From Nonomuraea aridisoli (GTDB taxonomy: Bacteria > Actinomycetota > Actinomycetes > Streptosporangiales > Streptosporangiaceae): a stretch of 64,000 nucleotides of DNA. Positions 27,388 to 36,942 of this stretch are shown here, piece by piece; the stretch's first letter is position 1; each line of letters begins with the position of its first letter. The notes beneath the pieces were generated by a model, which saw nothing but the letters and a program-made list of their open reading frames with translations, was not told where the DNA came from and searched no databases. The translations under genes were made by a program, and so were the position numbers. Location of the stretch: the NCBI RefSeq assembly GCF_003236395.1, contig NZ_POUD01000002.1:46457-110456 (forward strand), read 5' to 3'.

Positions 27388-28740
27388 TCACTGAACGGTG
27401 AAACCCTGCTCGCCGGCGTAGCTCACCACGTCCTCCTGCAACCGGTCGGCGGCCTGCGCACCGGTGACGGAGCCCTTGATGATCTCGCTGACCTGCTTGG
27501 TCATGGCGTCGAAGTAGTACTGGCCGAAGGGGCTGTAGGTGACCCCCGCGTAGGCGTTCGCCGCGGGGACGTAGACCTCCTTGTTCGCCTGCTGGCCGTC
27601 GAAGAACGCCACCTTCAGGTTCACGAACTCGGGATCGTTCAGCGCCTTGAGGTTCAGCGGGAAAATGATCTGGTTGGTCCAGCCGTCCGTGAGGGACTCA
27701 TCGTCGGCGTAGAGCCCGTACGCCACCTTCGCCGCGAGTTCGGGGTTCTTCGCCTGGCTCGTCACGGAGAAGGCCGACCCGCCCCAGTTGACCTGCACCG
27801 GGTTGTCCGGATCCCACTGCGGGAGCGGCGCCACCGCGAACTTGCCGGTGTCCTCGCCCTTACCGACGCCGGCGCCGGTGAGGTACCCGGGTGCCCAGGC
27901 CGCCGAGATGTACGTCGCGTAGTTGCCGTTGATCACACCGGAGATGTACTCCGGCGTGAACTGGTCCTGCGTGCCGACCAGGCCCTTCTGCACGAGGCGC
28001 GCCCAGTAGTCGAGCACGTCCTTGGAGGCCTGGTCGTTCAGCTTGATGCCGATCGAGCTCTGCTGGGCGGGGTCGTAGGTGAACGGAGCGGCGCCCTTCT
28101 GGATCTGCAGCGCCATGGTGAGTGCCGACACGTTCGCGGCGAAGTCTCCGAAGAGCGGGCCACCCGCGTCCTTGACCTTCTGCGCAGCCTGTTCGTACTC
28201 GGCCCACGTCTTCGGCGGCGTGATGCCGTATTCGTCGAAGATGTCCTTCCGGTAGATCATCGCCAGCGGGCCGCCGTCGACCGGCACGCCGTAGACGGCG
28301 TCACCGACCGAGACGTCCTTCCACGCGCCCTCGCTGTAGTCGGCCTTCACGGCATCGAAGCCGTACGGTCTGATGTCGACGAGCGCGTTCTGGATCTGGA
28401 AGGTCGGGATCCGGTCCATCTCGATCATGATGACGTCGGGCGCGCCGGTGCCCGCCGAGATGGCCGTCTGGAACTTGTCGTACTCGTCACTGCCCTGGCC
28501 CACGTTGGTCCAGCAGACCTGCACCTCGGCGTTCTGCTTGTTGAAGTTGTCGACGACGAGCTGCATGTTGGGGTACCAACCCCACATCGTCACGACCGGC
28601 AGGTCCTTCTTGGGAATCGTGTTCGTGCAGTTGCTCGCGTTGTTCCCGCTTGCGTTGCTTCCGCTCCCTTCCCCGCCGGGGGAGCAGGCGACAAGCGCGG
28701 TGGCGAGCATGGCCGTCAGGGCAAGCAATCTCTTTTTCAT
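27388..28740 (-). CDS. CUT1 sugar-binding lipoprotein (GH3/esterase locus)
   Basis: A 450-residue family-1 solute-binding protein. The signal peptide MKKRLLALTAMLATALVAC gives a lipidated Cys, followed by a Gly/Ser/Asn-rich linker. The mature part contains VVTMWGWYPNMQLVVDNFNKQN, AGTGAPDVIMIEMDR and YGVPVDGGPLAMIYRKDIF. The ATG at 28740 is chosen because AAGGG lies 8 bases before it; upstream ATGs at 28746 and 28779 are in frame but badly spaced. The neighbouring esterase and GH3 genes suggest an oligosaccharide from plant cell wall as ligand. Confidence 0.92.
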   Translation of the reverse strand: MKKRLLALTAMLATALVACSPGGEGSGSNASGNNASNCTNTIPKKDLPVVTMWGWYPNMQLVVDNFNKQNAEVQVCWTNVGQGSDEYDKFQTAISAGTGAPDVIMIEMDRIPTFQIQNALVDIRPYGFDAVKADYSEGAWKDVSVGDAVYGVPVDGGPLAMIYRKDIFDEYGITPPKTWAEYEQAAQKVKDAGGPLFGDFAANVSALTMALQIQKGAAPFTYDPAQQSSIGIKLNDQASKDVLDYWARLVQKGLVGTQDQFTPEYISGVINGNYATYISAAWAPGYLTGAGVGKGEDTGKFAVAPLPQWDPDNPVQVNWGGSAFSVTSQAKNPELAAKVAYGLYADDESLTDGWTNQIIFPLNLKALNDPEFVNLKVAFFDGQQANKEVYVPAANAYAGVTYSPFGQYYFDAMTKQVSEIIKGSVTGAQAADRLQEDVVSYAGEQGFTVQ

Positions 28741-28938
28741 TGACATTTCCCTTGGGGAACGCGGCGCACAAAGGTTCATGCGCCGCTGAGACCGGACGAT
28801 CGACCGGGACGGGGCGTGGGAGAGAACCCGCGCCCCATCCCTTGTGCCGATCGTCGTGTGAGCGTTAACACGGCGTTCGTGGCGACAACACTCGGGCGGC
28901 GCTCTGACGCCTTCGGTGGGTCGCCTCAGTGGGCTTGG

Positions 28939-31122
28939 CTAGCGTTTGAAAAGACGTGGTGCCAGGTCGATGAGATTCTTCTGCCACACGTCCCAGCCGT
29001 GCGGCCCCGGGGTGATTCCGTCGAATTCGTATCGGATGCCGAGATTGTTGATGGTGGTCAGGGACGCCATGAATGACGGGTACACGAAGTCGGTCTGGTC
29101 GCCGACGTACAGGCGCAACAGCTTGGTCCCGTTGTTGATGGCCTGTGCGTCGACGCCTGTCCCGCTGCCGAAGCCGGCGGAGAACGCCGCGACGTAGGCG
29201 AACCGACCCGGATGTGCCTTGAGCACCCCGAACGTCTGGCCGCCGCCCATGGAGAGGCCGGCCAGCGCCTGCCGCGACGGGTCGCTGGAGACGTGGTAGC
29301 GGGCGCGGGCCGCCGGCACGATGTTCTCCAGCAGTTCCTTGGTGAAGTCGGACACGTTGCCGTTGCTCATCACGACGACCATCGGCGTCAGGTCCCCGTC
29401 GAGGAACTGGTGGTCGAGGATCTGCTTGGCGCGTCCCATCTCGACCCAGTCCGTGTAACTCTGGCCGCCCCCGTGCTGAAGATAGAAGACGGGATACGGC
29501 TCCGCACGGTCCGGGTCGTATCCCGGCGGGGTCCACACCAACGCGGTCCGGTTCTCGTTCGCCACGGTGCTGCGGTACGTCATGCTCTCGACCTGTCCGC
29601 CCTGGCCGGCGGGAACGTCCGAGAGCAGGCGCGCCTCTTCTCCGGGGACGAAGAAGGTGCTCCAGGCCGGCTCGGAGGTCACCTTCGTCGGGTTCGACAC
29701 GTCCTTGACCGAGGCCCGGTCCACGATCAGCCGGTAGTAGTAGAACCACGGATCGAGCGGACCCACGGTCGCCCGCCACCGGTCACCTGCGCGGGACAGC
29801 GGGATGCGCAACCAGCTTCCGTTCGGAGCCCAGTTCGCCCACACGGTGACATGCTGGGCGTCCTTGAACTCCGTCGTGGTCTCGAAGGTGACGAAGCCGT
29901 CCTCGGCCACGAACGGCGTCGGGGTGGTGCCCGCCGCCGGCGGGGTGAACTCGCCCTTCAGCGGCCCGTGACCGGCACTCGGCCCGTGATCCGACACCTT
30001 GCGGAACAGTCGCGGCACGAAGTCGATCAGGTTCTCCTGCCAGGCGTTCCAGTTGGCCCCGGCGTCGGGGTTGACACCGTCGAATTCGTAACGGACACCG
30101 GCGCGGTCCAGCGCCTGCGTCAGGCGGTTGGTCGCGTTGTACGCGGGATCCGTCACGTTACCCGTGTACAGACGCGCCAGCTTGGTGCCGCGGTTGATCG
30201 CGTGAGCGTTCGCCCCGCTGACGTTCTCCGTCAAAAGCCCCGAGAACGAGCCGACGTAGGCGAACCGGTCCGGGCGGGTCAGAACGGCACGCAGCGCCCG
30301 CGTCCCGCCCTCGGCCACACCGGCGATCGCCTGATGCGCCGGGCCGCGAAGGACGTTGTAGCGGTCCGCGACCGCTTTCTGGAGCTCTCTCACCTTCCTG
30401 TCGTCATCGGCCGCGCCGCCGTCACTGATCACGACCAGCATCGGCACCATGGACTTCCGTGCCGACAGGTTGTCGAAGATCTGCTTGGCACGACCGAGGT
30501 CAAGCCAGTCGGTGGCGCTTCCGCCGTCGCCGGACTGCAGGAACAGCACCGGGTAACCCTTGCCGCCGGCCGAGTACCCCCGCGGCGTCCACACCAGAGC
30601 CGACCGCTCCTCGTTCCCCGTGCGGTACGTCAGGGTCTCGACCTTGCCACCCTGCCCCTGAGGCGCGTCCGCCAGCAGGCGCGCCGAGTCGCCCGGCACG
30701 AAGAAGGTGCTCCAGAGAGGCTGGGACGCCACGCCGGTGCTGTTCGTCGGATCCTTCAACCCCTTGGTGTCGTCGCCCGTGACCTGGTAGGAGTACAGCC
30801 CCGGCTCGAGCGGGCCGAGAACCCCCGACCAGACGTCGCCCCGGCGGGTCAGACCGAATTCGGCCCAGGCGAAGGAGGGGCCGAAGTTCCCCTCGACGAC
30901 GACCTGCGACACCTGGCCCGCCTTGGCCTCGATGTAGGCCGCCGGGACACTGAACGACGTGTAGCCGTCGTCGGAGACACTCACCCACGGCGTGTCCGCC
31001 GCCGCTGGTCGCGGCGCCGGTAACACCGCCGCGATCGCCATGACTCCGGCGGTGATGGCCGCGGAGAAGCGGCGTACGCCGCTGAGGCGTAAGCCGGCAT
31101 GATAGAATCTTGACGTTGTCAT
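28939..31122 (-). CDS. Secreted two-module esterase (CE1/Fes-like), first module degenerate
   Basis: A 727-residue exported protein; AAGGAG lies 6 bases before the ATG. A signal peptide (ITAGVMAIAAVLPAPRPAAA) is followed by two tandem copies of an E-set/CBM48-like domain plus an alpha/beta-hydrolase of the enterochelin/feruloyl esterase type. Repeated landmarks are WSTFFVPG, GRAKQI, and YEFDG. The second module has nucleophile Ser624 in GLSMGG and His708 in PGPHGW. In the first module the same places read GVAEGG (Glu271) and NPDAGANW with no His. So only the second module should be active; the first may bind substrate. Confidence 0.88.
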   Translation of the reverse strand: MTTSRFYHAGLRLSGVRRFSAAITAGVMAIAAVLPAPRPAAADTPWVSVSDDGYTSFSVPAAYIEAKAGQVSQVVVEGNFGPSFAWAEFGLTRRGDVWSGVLGPLEPGLYSYQVTGDDTKGLKDPTNSTGVASQPLWSTFFVPGDSARLLADAPQGQGGKVETLTYRTGNEERSALVWTPRGYSAGGKGYPVLFLQSGDGGSATDWLDLGRAKQIFDNLSARKSMVPMLVVISDGGAADDDRKVRELQKAVADRYNVLRGPAHQAIAGVAEGGTRALRAVLTRPDRFAYVGSFSGLLTENVSGANAHAINRGTKLARLYTGNVTDPAYNATNRLTQALDRAGVRYEFDGVNPDAGANWNAWQENLIDFVPRLFRKVSDHGPSAGHGPLKGEFTPPAAGTTPTPFVAEDGFVTFETTTEFKDAQHVTVWANWAPNGSWLRIPLSRAGDRWRATVGPLDPWFYYYRLIVDRASVKDVSNPTKVTSEPAWSTFFVPGEEARLLSDVPAGQGGQVESMTYRSTVANENRTALVWTPPGYDPDRAEPYPVFYLQHGGGQSYTDWVEMGRAKQILDHQFLDGDLTPMVVVMSNGNVSDFTKELLENIVPAARARYHVSSDPSRQALAGLSMGGGQTFGVLKAHPGRFAYVAAFSAGFGSGTGVDAQAINNGTKLLRLYVGDQTDFVYPSFMASLTTINNLGIRYEFDGITPGPHGWDVWQKNLIDLAPRLFKR

Positions 31123-31236
31123 ACTGAGCTCCTTTGATGGCTGGCCGCGGATGGCGCCCGACTGGCCGGCCTTACTCATCGATGGATCTGTCGCGGGTTC
31201 TGTGCCTGCCACCTCCGTCCAATCACTGGTTCACTC

Positions 31237-31253
31237 CACCTGAGTGTCAGGTG
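31237..31253. promoter_or_regulatory. Perfect palindrome upstream of the esterase gene
   Basis: CACCTGA and TCAGGTG flank GTG, 115 bp before the esterase start and 30 bp after the LacI stop. It could be an operator or a weak terminator of the LacI gene. Confidence 0.35.
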
Positions 31254-31282
31254 CGCTCGGCCGCCGCACCTGTCGGGTGCGG

Positions 31283-32296
31283 TCAGGGTCTCGCCGGGCT
31301 CGCGGTGGATCCACGGATCACCAGCCGGGTCGGGAGCACGATGTGGCTGGGGCCCTCCCACTCGCCGCTCACCAGAGACTTGAGCATGCGCGCGGCCTCG
31401 TATCCGAGCCGGTACATCGACTGGTCGACCGTGGTCAGCGCAGGCTCGGCCAACGCGGACTCCGGAATGTTGTCGAATCCGACCACCGACAGGTCGCCGG
31501 GAACGTCGATCCCCAAGTCTTTCGCGACCTCCAAGGTCTTCAGAGCCATCCCGTCGCTCGCCGCGAAGACCGCCGTCGGACGGTCCGCCCGGTCCAGCAA
31601 CGCCCGCGCGAGCGGCACAGCGGACTCGGGATTGAAGTCCCCTCTGCCGATCAGCGTGGGATCGACCCGAACGCCGGCTTCGGCCAGGGCCGACCGGTAA
31701 CCTTCCTCGCGCGCCCATGCGGCCGCCAGGCTGGAGCGGCCGGCGATGAATCCGATACGCCGATGACCCAGGCCAAGAAGATGTTCGACCACCGCGGTGG
31801 CGCCCGCGAGGTTGTCCGCCGTCACCGACGGCGCCGCCGAGTCCTTCGCCGGGTCGATGACCACGACCGGAGTGCTGCTCCGCACCTCGCCCCAGGGCGT
31901 CAGCACGATGCACCCGTCCGTGAGCGTGCCCGACAGGCGGGTCAGATGCCGCTGCTCCCAGCCCTCGGAGTACGTCCCGTAGAGATCGCCGTTGGCGTAG
32001 ACGATCAAGTCGAAGCCCGACTGTCTCAACGCCTCCATCACGCCTTTGAGCACCTCGGCCGTATAGGACTGAAAGCTGTGGGTCACCAGTCCCAGAACAT
32101 TGGTGCGGCTACGGCGTAGGCTCGTCGCCACCAGACTCGACTCGTAGCCGAGCCGCTCAATGGCCGAACGCACCTGGGCGATGGTGCTCGCGCTCACGCC
32201 GTAACGCCCGTTGACCACCCGGGACACAGTCGCGGTGGAGACGCCCGCCAGTCGCGCGACATCGTTCATAGTCACCGGCGCACCGCCCTCGGCCAT
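31283..32296 (-). CDS. LacI-family regulator of the GH3/esterase locus
   Basis: A 337-residue repressor. The helix-turn-helix and hinge are VTMNDVARLAGVSTATVSRVVNG and IERLGYESSLVATSL (residues 8-60). The sugar-binding domain shows TNVLGLVTHSFQSY, GHRRIGFIAGRSSL and LSVVGFDNIPESALAEPALTTV. A 20-bp palindrome lies 18 bp upstream of its start, and a near-identical copy lies before the GH3 gene. This indicates autoregulation and control of the locus. Confidence 0.93.
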   Translation of the reverse strand: MAEGGAPVTMNDVARLAGVSTATVSRVVNGRYGVSASTIAQVRSAIERLGYESSLVATSLRRSRTNVLGLVTHSFQSYTAEVLKGVMEALRQSGFDLIVYANGDLYGTYSEGWEQRHLTRLSGTLTDGCIVLTPWGEVRSSTPVVVIDPAKDSAAPSVTADNLAGATAVVEHLLGLGHRRIGFIAGRSSLAAAWAREEGYRSALAEAGVRVDPTLIGRGDFNPESAVPLARALLDRADRPTAVFAASDGMALKTLEVAKDLGIDVPGDLSVVGFDNIPESALAEPALTTVDQSMYRLGYEAARMLKSLVSGEWEGPSHIVLPTRLVIRGSTASPARP

Positions 32297-32314
32297 GCCC
32301 GCCTCACAGGTTGC

Positions 32315-32334
32315 AAACGTTATCGGTTACGTTT
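32315..32334. promoter_or_regulatory. LacI operator, copy 1
   Basis: AAACGTTATCGGTTACGTTT, a palindrome with central CG, immediately upstream of the LacI start. It differs by one base from the site at 35036-35055 read on the minus strand. Confidence 0.75.
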
Positions 32335-32478
32335 CCAGCGCCAACGTAAGCGATGGCTTTTACGATGACAAGACCTTTTCGGTCGGCCGCGCGTCACAAA
32401 TGAACATTGGCCGGATCGCGTCGGTCGATGTCGCATCTCCGCCGGCGGACCGAGAATAGCGGCCCGCCGGCGGAGTGC

Positions 32479-34932
32479 CTATTTCTCCGCCACCCGGTTA
32501 CCGGCCGGCCTCACCGCACCGTCATCCGATCGACTCGAGTCACGGAAAGAAGCCGGCGGCAGTTCACTGATACTGACCGTGCCCGTGTAGGACTTTTGCA
32601 CCTTCAGCCGGTCATCGCCGCTGGTGATGGTGAACGTGCCGGCGAGGGTGTGGTTGTCGGAGGAAAAGCCGACGTACACCTCGATCTGTCCACTTTCGAC
32701 GGTGTAGGTCATGTCCCGGTCGTAGAAGCCGAGCTGCCCTGTGGGCAGCTGGAAGCGCACGGCCGTTCGTCCTCCGGGGCCGGCGGACACGCGGGCGAAG
32801 CTCTTCAACTCCAGCACGGGCCGGGTCACCGTCGCCTGCGCGTCGCGAATGTAGAGCTGGACGACTTCCTCGCCGGCTCGATCGCCCGTGTTCGCCACGG
32901 TGACCTCCACGGCGACGCTGTCCCCGGCGGTCACTTCGGTGCGGTCCAGCGCGGCCTGTTCGATGACGAACGAGGTGTAGCCGAGTCCGTGACCGAAGCA
33001 GTATCGCGGGCCGACGGGCGAGTCGACGTAGTCGCCGTGCCAGTGCGACCGTCCGCCGGACACCTTGTGCCCGTAGTAGACCGGTATCTGGCCGACAGTG
33101 CGCGGGTAGGAGATGGGCAGCTTGCCGCTCGGGTTCACCTCGCCGAGCAGAACCTCGGCGATCGCCTGTGCTCCGGTCTGCCCCGGCAGCCAGGCCATCA
33201 GCACCCCGGCGCATTTCTCGTGCAGGAAGTCACCGCCGACCGGCCGACCGGCGACGAGTACCGCCACCACGGGAGTGCCGGTGGCGACGACGGCGCGGAC
33301 CAGGTCCTCCTGGACGCCGGGAAGTTCCAGGCTGGACCGATCGCGCGACTCGCCCGTGGTGGCCCCGAGCGTCAACCCGGAACGATCTCCCAGGACCAGC
33401 ACCGCGACATCGGCCGCCGCGGCGGCCGCGACCGCCTCCTCGAAGCCGTCCTTCGACGGGTCGATCACGTCGCATCCGCGCGCGTAGCGCAGCGCGTCGC
33501 CCAGACGTGCCGTCAGCGCGTCACGCACCGTGGGCAGCTGGTCCGTGCTCTCCCCGATCTCGAGGTCGTCGGGGACCGTCATCATCTGGCCGAGCAGGCC
33601 CTGGCTCTCACGCGCCTGTGCCAACGACTCGACATGTGCCGCGAAGGAGTAGTCGCCGAGCAGGTGCCGGGCGTTGTCGGCGTTCGGCCCGATGAGAGCG
33701 ACCGTTCCGGCCCCGGGCCGCAGCGGCAGGATGCCCTCGTTCTTGAGCAGGACGAGGCTGCGGCGGGCTGTCTCGAGCGCCACCTCCTGGTGCTGCTCGG
33801 CGTTCACCGCCGTCATGACCGCGGCCTCGTCGACGTAAGGGTTCTCGAACAGGCCGAGCTCGAACTTGTGGCGGAGAACCCGTGAGACCGCTTCGTCCAA
33901 CTTCCTCTCGTCGACCTCGCCGGCGTCCAATGCGCCTGTCAGCGAACCCGCGTACGCGTCCGTCGCCGGAAGCTCGACGTCGACGCCGGCGTCGAGTGCC
34001 AGAGCCGCGGCCCGCGCCTTGTCCTCGGCGAAGCGGTGATACGAATGGAGATCGTCGACAGCGAAGTAGTCCGACACGACGGTTCCCGTGAAGCCCCACT
34101 CCCCGCGGAGGACATCGTTGAGCAGCTCATGGTTGGCGTGGCAGGGGATCCCGTCCAGCTCGTGGTATCCGGCCATCACCGACTGAAGACCCGCTTCGCG
34201 GACCGCCGCCTCGAACGGATACAGGTACACCTCCCGCAGCAGACGAGGCGGCAGATGCGCAGGCGCCCAGTTCAACCCGCCCTCGGACGCCCCGTAACCG
34301 ACGAAGTGCTTGGCCGTCGCGATGACGCCCTCCGCCGGAGAAGAGCCCTGGAGGCCACGGACGAAGGCCGCGCCCATGCGGGCGACCAGGTACGGGTCCT
34401 CCCCGTAGGTCTCCTCCGTCCGGCCCCACCGGGGGTCCCGTACCACGTCCAGCACCGGTGAGAGTCCCTGATGGCTGCCCATCGCGCGCATCTGCGCACG
34501 AACGGCATCCGCCAGCCGCCGGTTGAGCTCCGGCTCCCAGGTACTCGCGACACCGATCGCCTGAGGGAAGATGGTCGCCTCCCGGGCCATCAACCCGGAG
34601 CACACTTCCTCGTGCACGATCGCCGGGATCCCCAGCCGGGTCTCCGTCATCAGGAAACGCTGGATCGCGTTCGCCACCCGCGCCACCTGCGCCGCCTTCA
34701 GATTGGTGGCTCCCGCGACACGAGTCACCTGGCCCAGGCCATGCCGAAGGATCGTCCGCGCCCGCTCCGCCGAGTACCGGCCACCCTCGATCAAGGAGAA
34801 CGCCCAGACACTGCCCAACTGCGCGAGCTTCTCCTCCCGGGTCATCCGCCCCATCAGGTCAGCCACCCGCTCCCCGACAGGCACGGTGGGATCGGTGTAA
34901 ACCGCGCCGGACTCTTGCCTCATCGTGGTCAT
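32479..34932 (-). CDS. Glycoside hydrolase family 3 (beta-glucosidase/xylosidase type)
   Basis: An ~817-residue GH3 enzyme. The (beta/alpha)8 domain has HEEVCSG, DPRWGRTEETYGEDP, KHFVGYG and the nucleophile motif VVSDYFAV (Asp288). The alpha/beta sandwich has LLKNEGILPL and LVLGDRSGLT. A fibronectin-III-like C-terminal domain (VANTGDRAGEEVVQLYIRD) follows. No signal peptide is seen, so it is probably cytosolic and cleaves imported oligosaccharides. The start at 34932 is a choice; the frame is open to 35037, but that codon lies in the operator. Substrate among beta-glucosides, xylosides or arabinosides is not fixed. Confidence 0.93.
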   Translation of the reverse strand: MTTMRQESGAVYTDPTVPVGERVADLMGRMTREEKLAQLGSVWAFSLIEGGRYSAERARTILRHGLGQVTRVAGATNLKAAQVARVANAIQRFLMTETRLGIPAIVHEEVCSGLMAREATIFPQAIGVASTWEPELNRRLADAVRAQMRAMGSHQGLSPVLDVVRDPRWGRTEETYGEDPYLVARMGAAFVRGLQGSSPAEGVIATAKHFVGYGASEGGLNWAPAHLPPRLLREVYLYPFEAAVREAGLQSVMAGYHELDGIPCHANHELLNDVLRGEWGFTGTVVSDYFAVDDLHSYHRFAEDKARAAALALDAGVDVELPATDAYAGSLTGALDAGEVDERKLDEAVSRVLRHKFELGLFENPYVDEAAVMTAVNAEQHQEVALETARRSLVLLKNEGILPLRPGAGTVALIGPNADNARHLLGDYSFAAHVESLAQARESQGLLGQMMTVPDDLEIGESTDQLPTVRDALTARLGDALRYARGCDVIDPSKDGFEEAVAAAAAADVAVLVLGDRSGLTLGATTGESRDRSSLELPGVQEDLVRAVVATGTPVVAVLVAGRPVGGDFLHEKCAGVLMAWLPGQTGAQAIAEVLLGEVNPSGKLPISYPRTVGQIPVYYGHKVSGGRSHWHGDYVDSPVGPRYCFGHGLGYTSFVIEQAALDRTEVTAGDSVAVEVTVANTGDRAGEEVVQLYIRDAQATVTRPVLELKSFARVSAGPGGRTAVRFQLPTGQLGFYDRDMTYTVESGQIEVYVGFSSDNHTLAGTFTITSGDDRLKVQKSYTGTVSISELPPASFRDSSRSDDGAVRPAGNRVAEK

Positions 34933-35035
34933 GGGGTCACCGCAATCATCCTGATACTCCATCCTCGCGCGGTCGATGAGACCGCCCGGCCCTGACGGAC
35001 GCGGTCCGTCGGTCAGATGACTTCCGCTCTTTTGC

Positions 35036-35055
35036 AAACGTAATCGATAACGTTT
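35036..35055. promoter_or_regulatory. LacI operator, copy 2
   Basis: On the minus strand this reads AAACGTTATCGATTACGTTT, a palindrome matching the site at 32315 at 19 of 20 positions. It lies upstream of the GH3 gene. Confidence 0.75.
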
Positions 35056-35220
35056 ACAACACCGTCGCCGACCAAGACCGTTTTGTCCAGAGTCTGGGAA
35101 AACACGGCTATGCCCCGTCGCTGGTCAACGGTGCTGGCCGCGACGTACACAGGACGGCGGGCAGCGGCACCAGAGCGGCGATCGCGGTCGCCGCCATGGC
35201 AGGCGCCGGGGATCTGAGGG

Positions 35221-35532
35221 TCAGTTGCCCTCGTTCCGGGGCCGGCTTTCGGGTGGCCAGGAGGAGTTCGGCGGTCTTCCGGCGATCCGCGCGCTCGTCT
35301 TCAAGCGGTCGAGGTGTGCGGCCGCGTTGGCGCCGTCGTACACCTGTACCAGTGCGGCCACCAGCTCTTCGTCGTCGTCCGCGCGAAGGGGGCCGAGGAG
35401 ACGGGAGGCACCGCCTCCTTCGACATCGCCCTTGCGGTCAAAGAGGACGTGCCCGGCATGCACGTGCACGCCCTCGACGCTGCTCCACCCGGCGATCGCC
35501 GCAGCGGCCGGCCGCCCGGCCCGCCAACGCAC
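35221..35532 (-). CDS. Possible small protein, unrecognised
   Basis: A 103-codon frame (GTG start) with a plausible helical middle, ADDDEELVAALVQVYDGANAAAHLDRL. It has no family I know, no clear ribosome site, and competing open frames on the other strand. It may be a relic. Between here and the GH3 operator (35056-35220) I see no gene. Confidence 0.25.
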   Translation of the reverse strand: MRWRAGRPAAAAIAGWSSVEGVHVHAGHVLFDRKGDVEGGGASRLLGPLRADDDEELVAALVQVYDGANAAAHLDRLKTSARIAGRPPNSSWPPESRPRNEGN

Positions 35533-35661
35533 TACCCTCTACGGCGAACCCCCCGCCGAGCGCCTCACCACGGGTCTCGCCTCCGACGGCCACCTCCCGG
35601 AACCGCTGCCCGTACTGAGCGGCTGACTCGGCCTGCTACGCGGCGCGCGTTCCCAGGGAAG

Positions 35662-36063
35662 TCAGCCGCTCAGCTCGGTGCGGCGGGAGCGGGCGAGGGC
35701 CAGCCGGCCGAGGGCCGCGCCGGCCAGCCCGAGCACCAGGGCCAAGGCCCCGCCGAACACTCCGTTGCCGGTGCCCAGACCACCGTCGGCGACGACCAGA
35801 TTCACCGCGCCGTTGAGCCCGCCGATCAGCCCCACCACCAAGGCCACGATGGCCGCCCTCCGCCCGCCGTCGCCGATACGACGGACGAAGCGCAGCGCCA
35901 GCCAGCCGATGACCACGCCGCCCAGCGCCACCATCGCGGCCGCACTGGCCCAGATCCGCTCAGGGGTCCCGAGGAAGGTATCGACGCCCTGGCCCGCGCA
36001 TTCCGCCGCCGTCGTACAGACCGGCGAGGCCGCCTGTGCGGCGAGCACGAAGAGGACGGACAT
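35662..36063 (-). CDS. Small membrane protein, DUF6223-like
   Basis: A 133-residue protein; AAGGAG lies 6 bases before the ATG. It has an exported N-terminus (MSVLFVLAAQA), a short loop with two Cys (SPVCTTAAEC), and three membrane helices. These are AAAMVALGGVVIGWLALRFV, AAIVALVVGLIGGLNGAVNLVV and VFGGALALVLGLAGAALGRLAL. It ends in an RSRR tail. This layout fits the DUF6223 family of unknown function. It stands alone on its strand. Confidence 0.75.
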   Translation of the reverse strand: MSVLFVLAAQAASPVCTTAAECAGQGVDTFLGTPERIWASAAAMVALGGVVIGWLALRFVRRIGDGGRRAAIVALVVGLIGGLNGAVNLVVADGGLGTGNGVFGGALALVLGLAGAALGRLALARSRRTELSG

Positions 36064-36300
36064 GGGCTTCTCCTTCACTTCCTGCGACGGGACGCATGAA
36101 CTATGTCCGCTGGGCCCGCCGCCGGTCATCCTGCTGACGGAGACACCTCCCACTGCCGCGGACTCCGCATGAGCCGCGAGAATCTACTGCATCCGCGGTA
36201 GGCGGGTCGAAGGGGTAAGGCCACCGATCGCTGCCGGTGACGCGACCGCGAGAGCTGCCGGCTCGCGCGGTCGTCGGCTCGGTGAAAGGGCGGGGATCGG

Positions 36301-36862
36301 TCAGCGGAGGGTGCGTTCGACCTTGCGCCAGTCCACGAACGTGAAGTCGGTGATCTCACGGCCGCCGTCCGCCGGCGTCCGTGCCGTCGTGCACCACCAG
36401 CAGGCCCTTCGGGAAGGCGTCGCCCAGTGAGGCGCTGGCGACCATGGCGCCGTCGCTGATCTCCGAGCCGTCCGCGTGCGGTCCGGGCGCCACGCGGAAC
36501 CGGCCGAGGTGGCGGTCGTAGATCGAGAACGTGTCGTCGCCCTGGCTGGAGGCCACGGCGTCCACGTGGTGCCGTCGGGCAGCGGGAACGTGGCCGGCAG
36601 GTCCAGCGTGCGCACCCGCTGGTAGGTGACCGTGCCGCCGGTCGCGGCGGCGAGCTGCAGCAGCCCGACCGTGGTCCGGTGGCGGCGGCTGCCCCGCGGC
36701 CGCCTTGGCGGGGTCGATCGCGTACGCGCGCTGCTGGTCACGCCCCCGGTCGGAGGCCACGGCCAGGTCCACCCTCGCGCCCGTGGACAGGCGGAAGCCG
36801 TGGACGAGGTCGACGTTGTCGAGCCGGCCCGGCTCGTGCCCGTCGCCCGCCGCCGGCTCGGC
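36301..36862 (-). pseudogene. Beta-propeller phytase remnant, frameshifted
   Basis: Minus-strand pieces match the last blades of a 3-phytase. FRLSTGARVDLAVASDRG is in one frame. QGDDTFSIYDRHLGRF, DGSEISDGAMVASASLGDAF and PKGLLVVHDGTDA are in another. After a frameshift near 36365 comes REITDFTFVDWRKVERTL. The N-terminal two thirds is absent. Phytases release phosphate from phytate; this copy cannot be functional. Confidence 0.8.
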
Positions 36863-36942
36863 GGGCCTTCGTCCTTATGTCTATACAAATAAATGACATT
36901 GATGTACAACCGGGGCGAGCCCGTTGGTCTTGGAGGTGTCCT

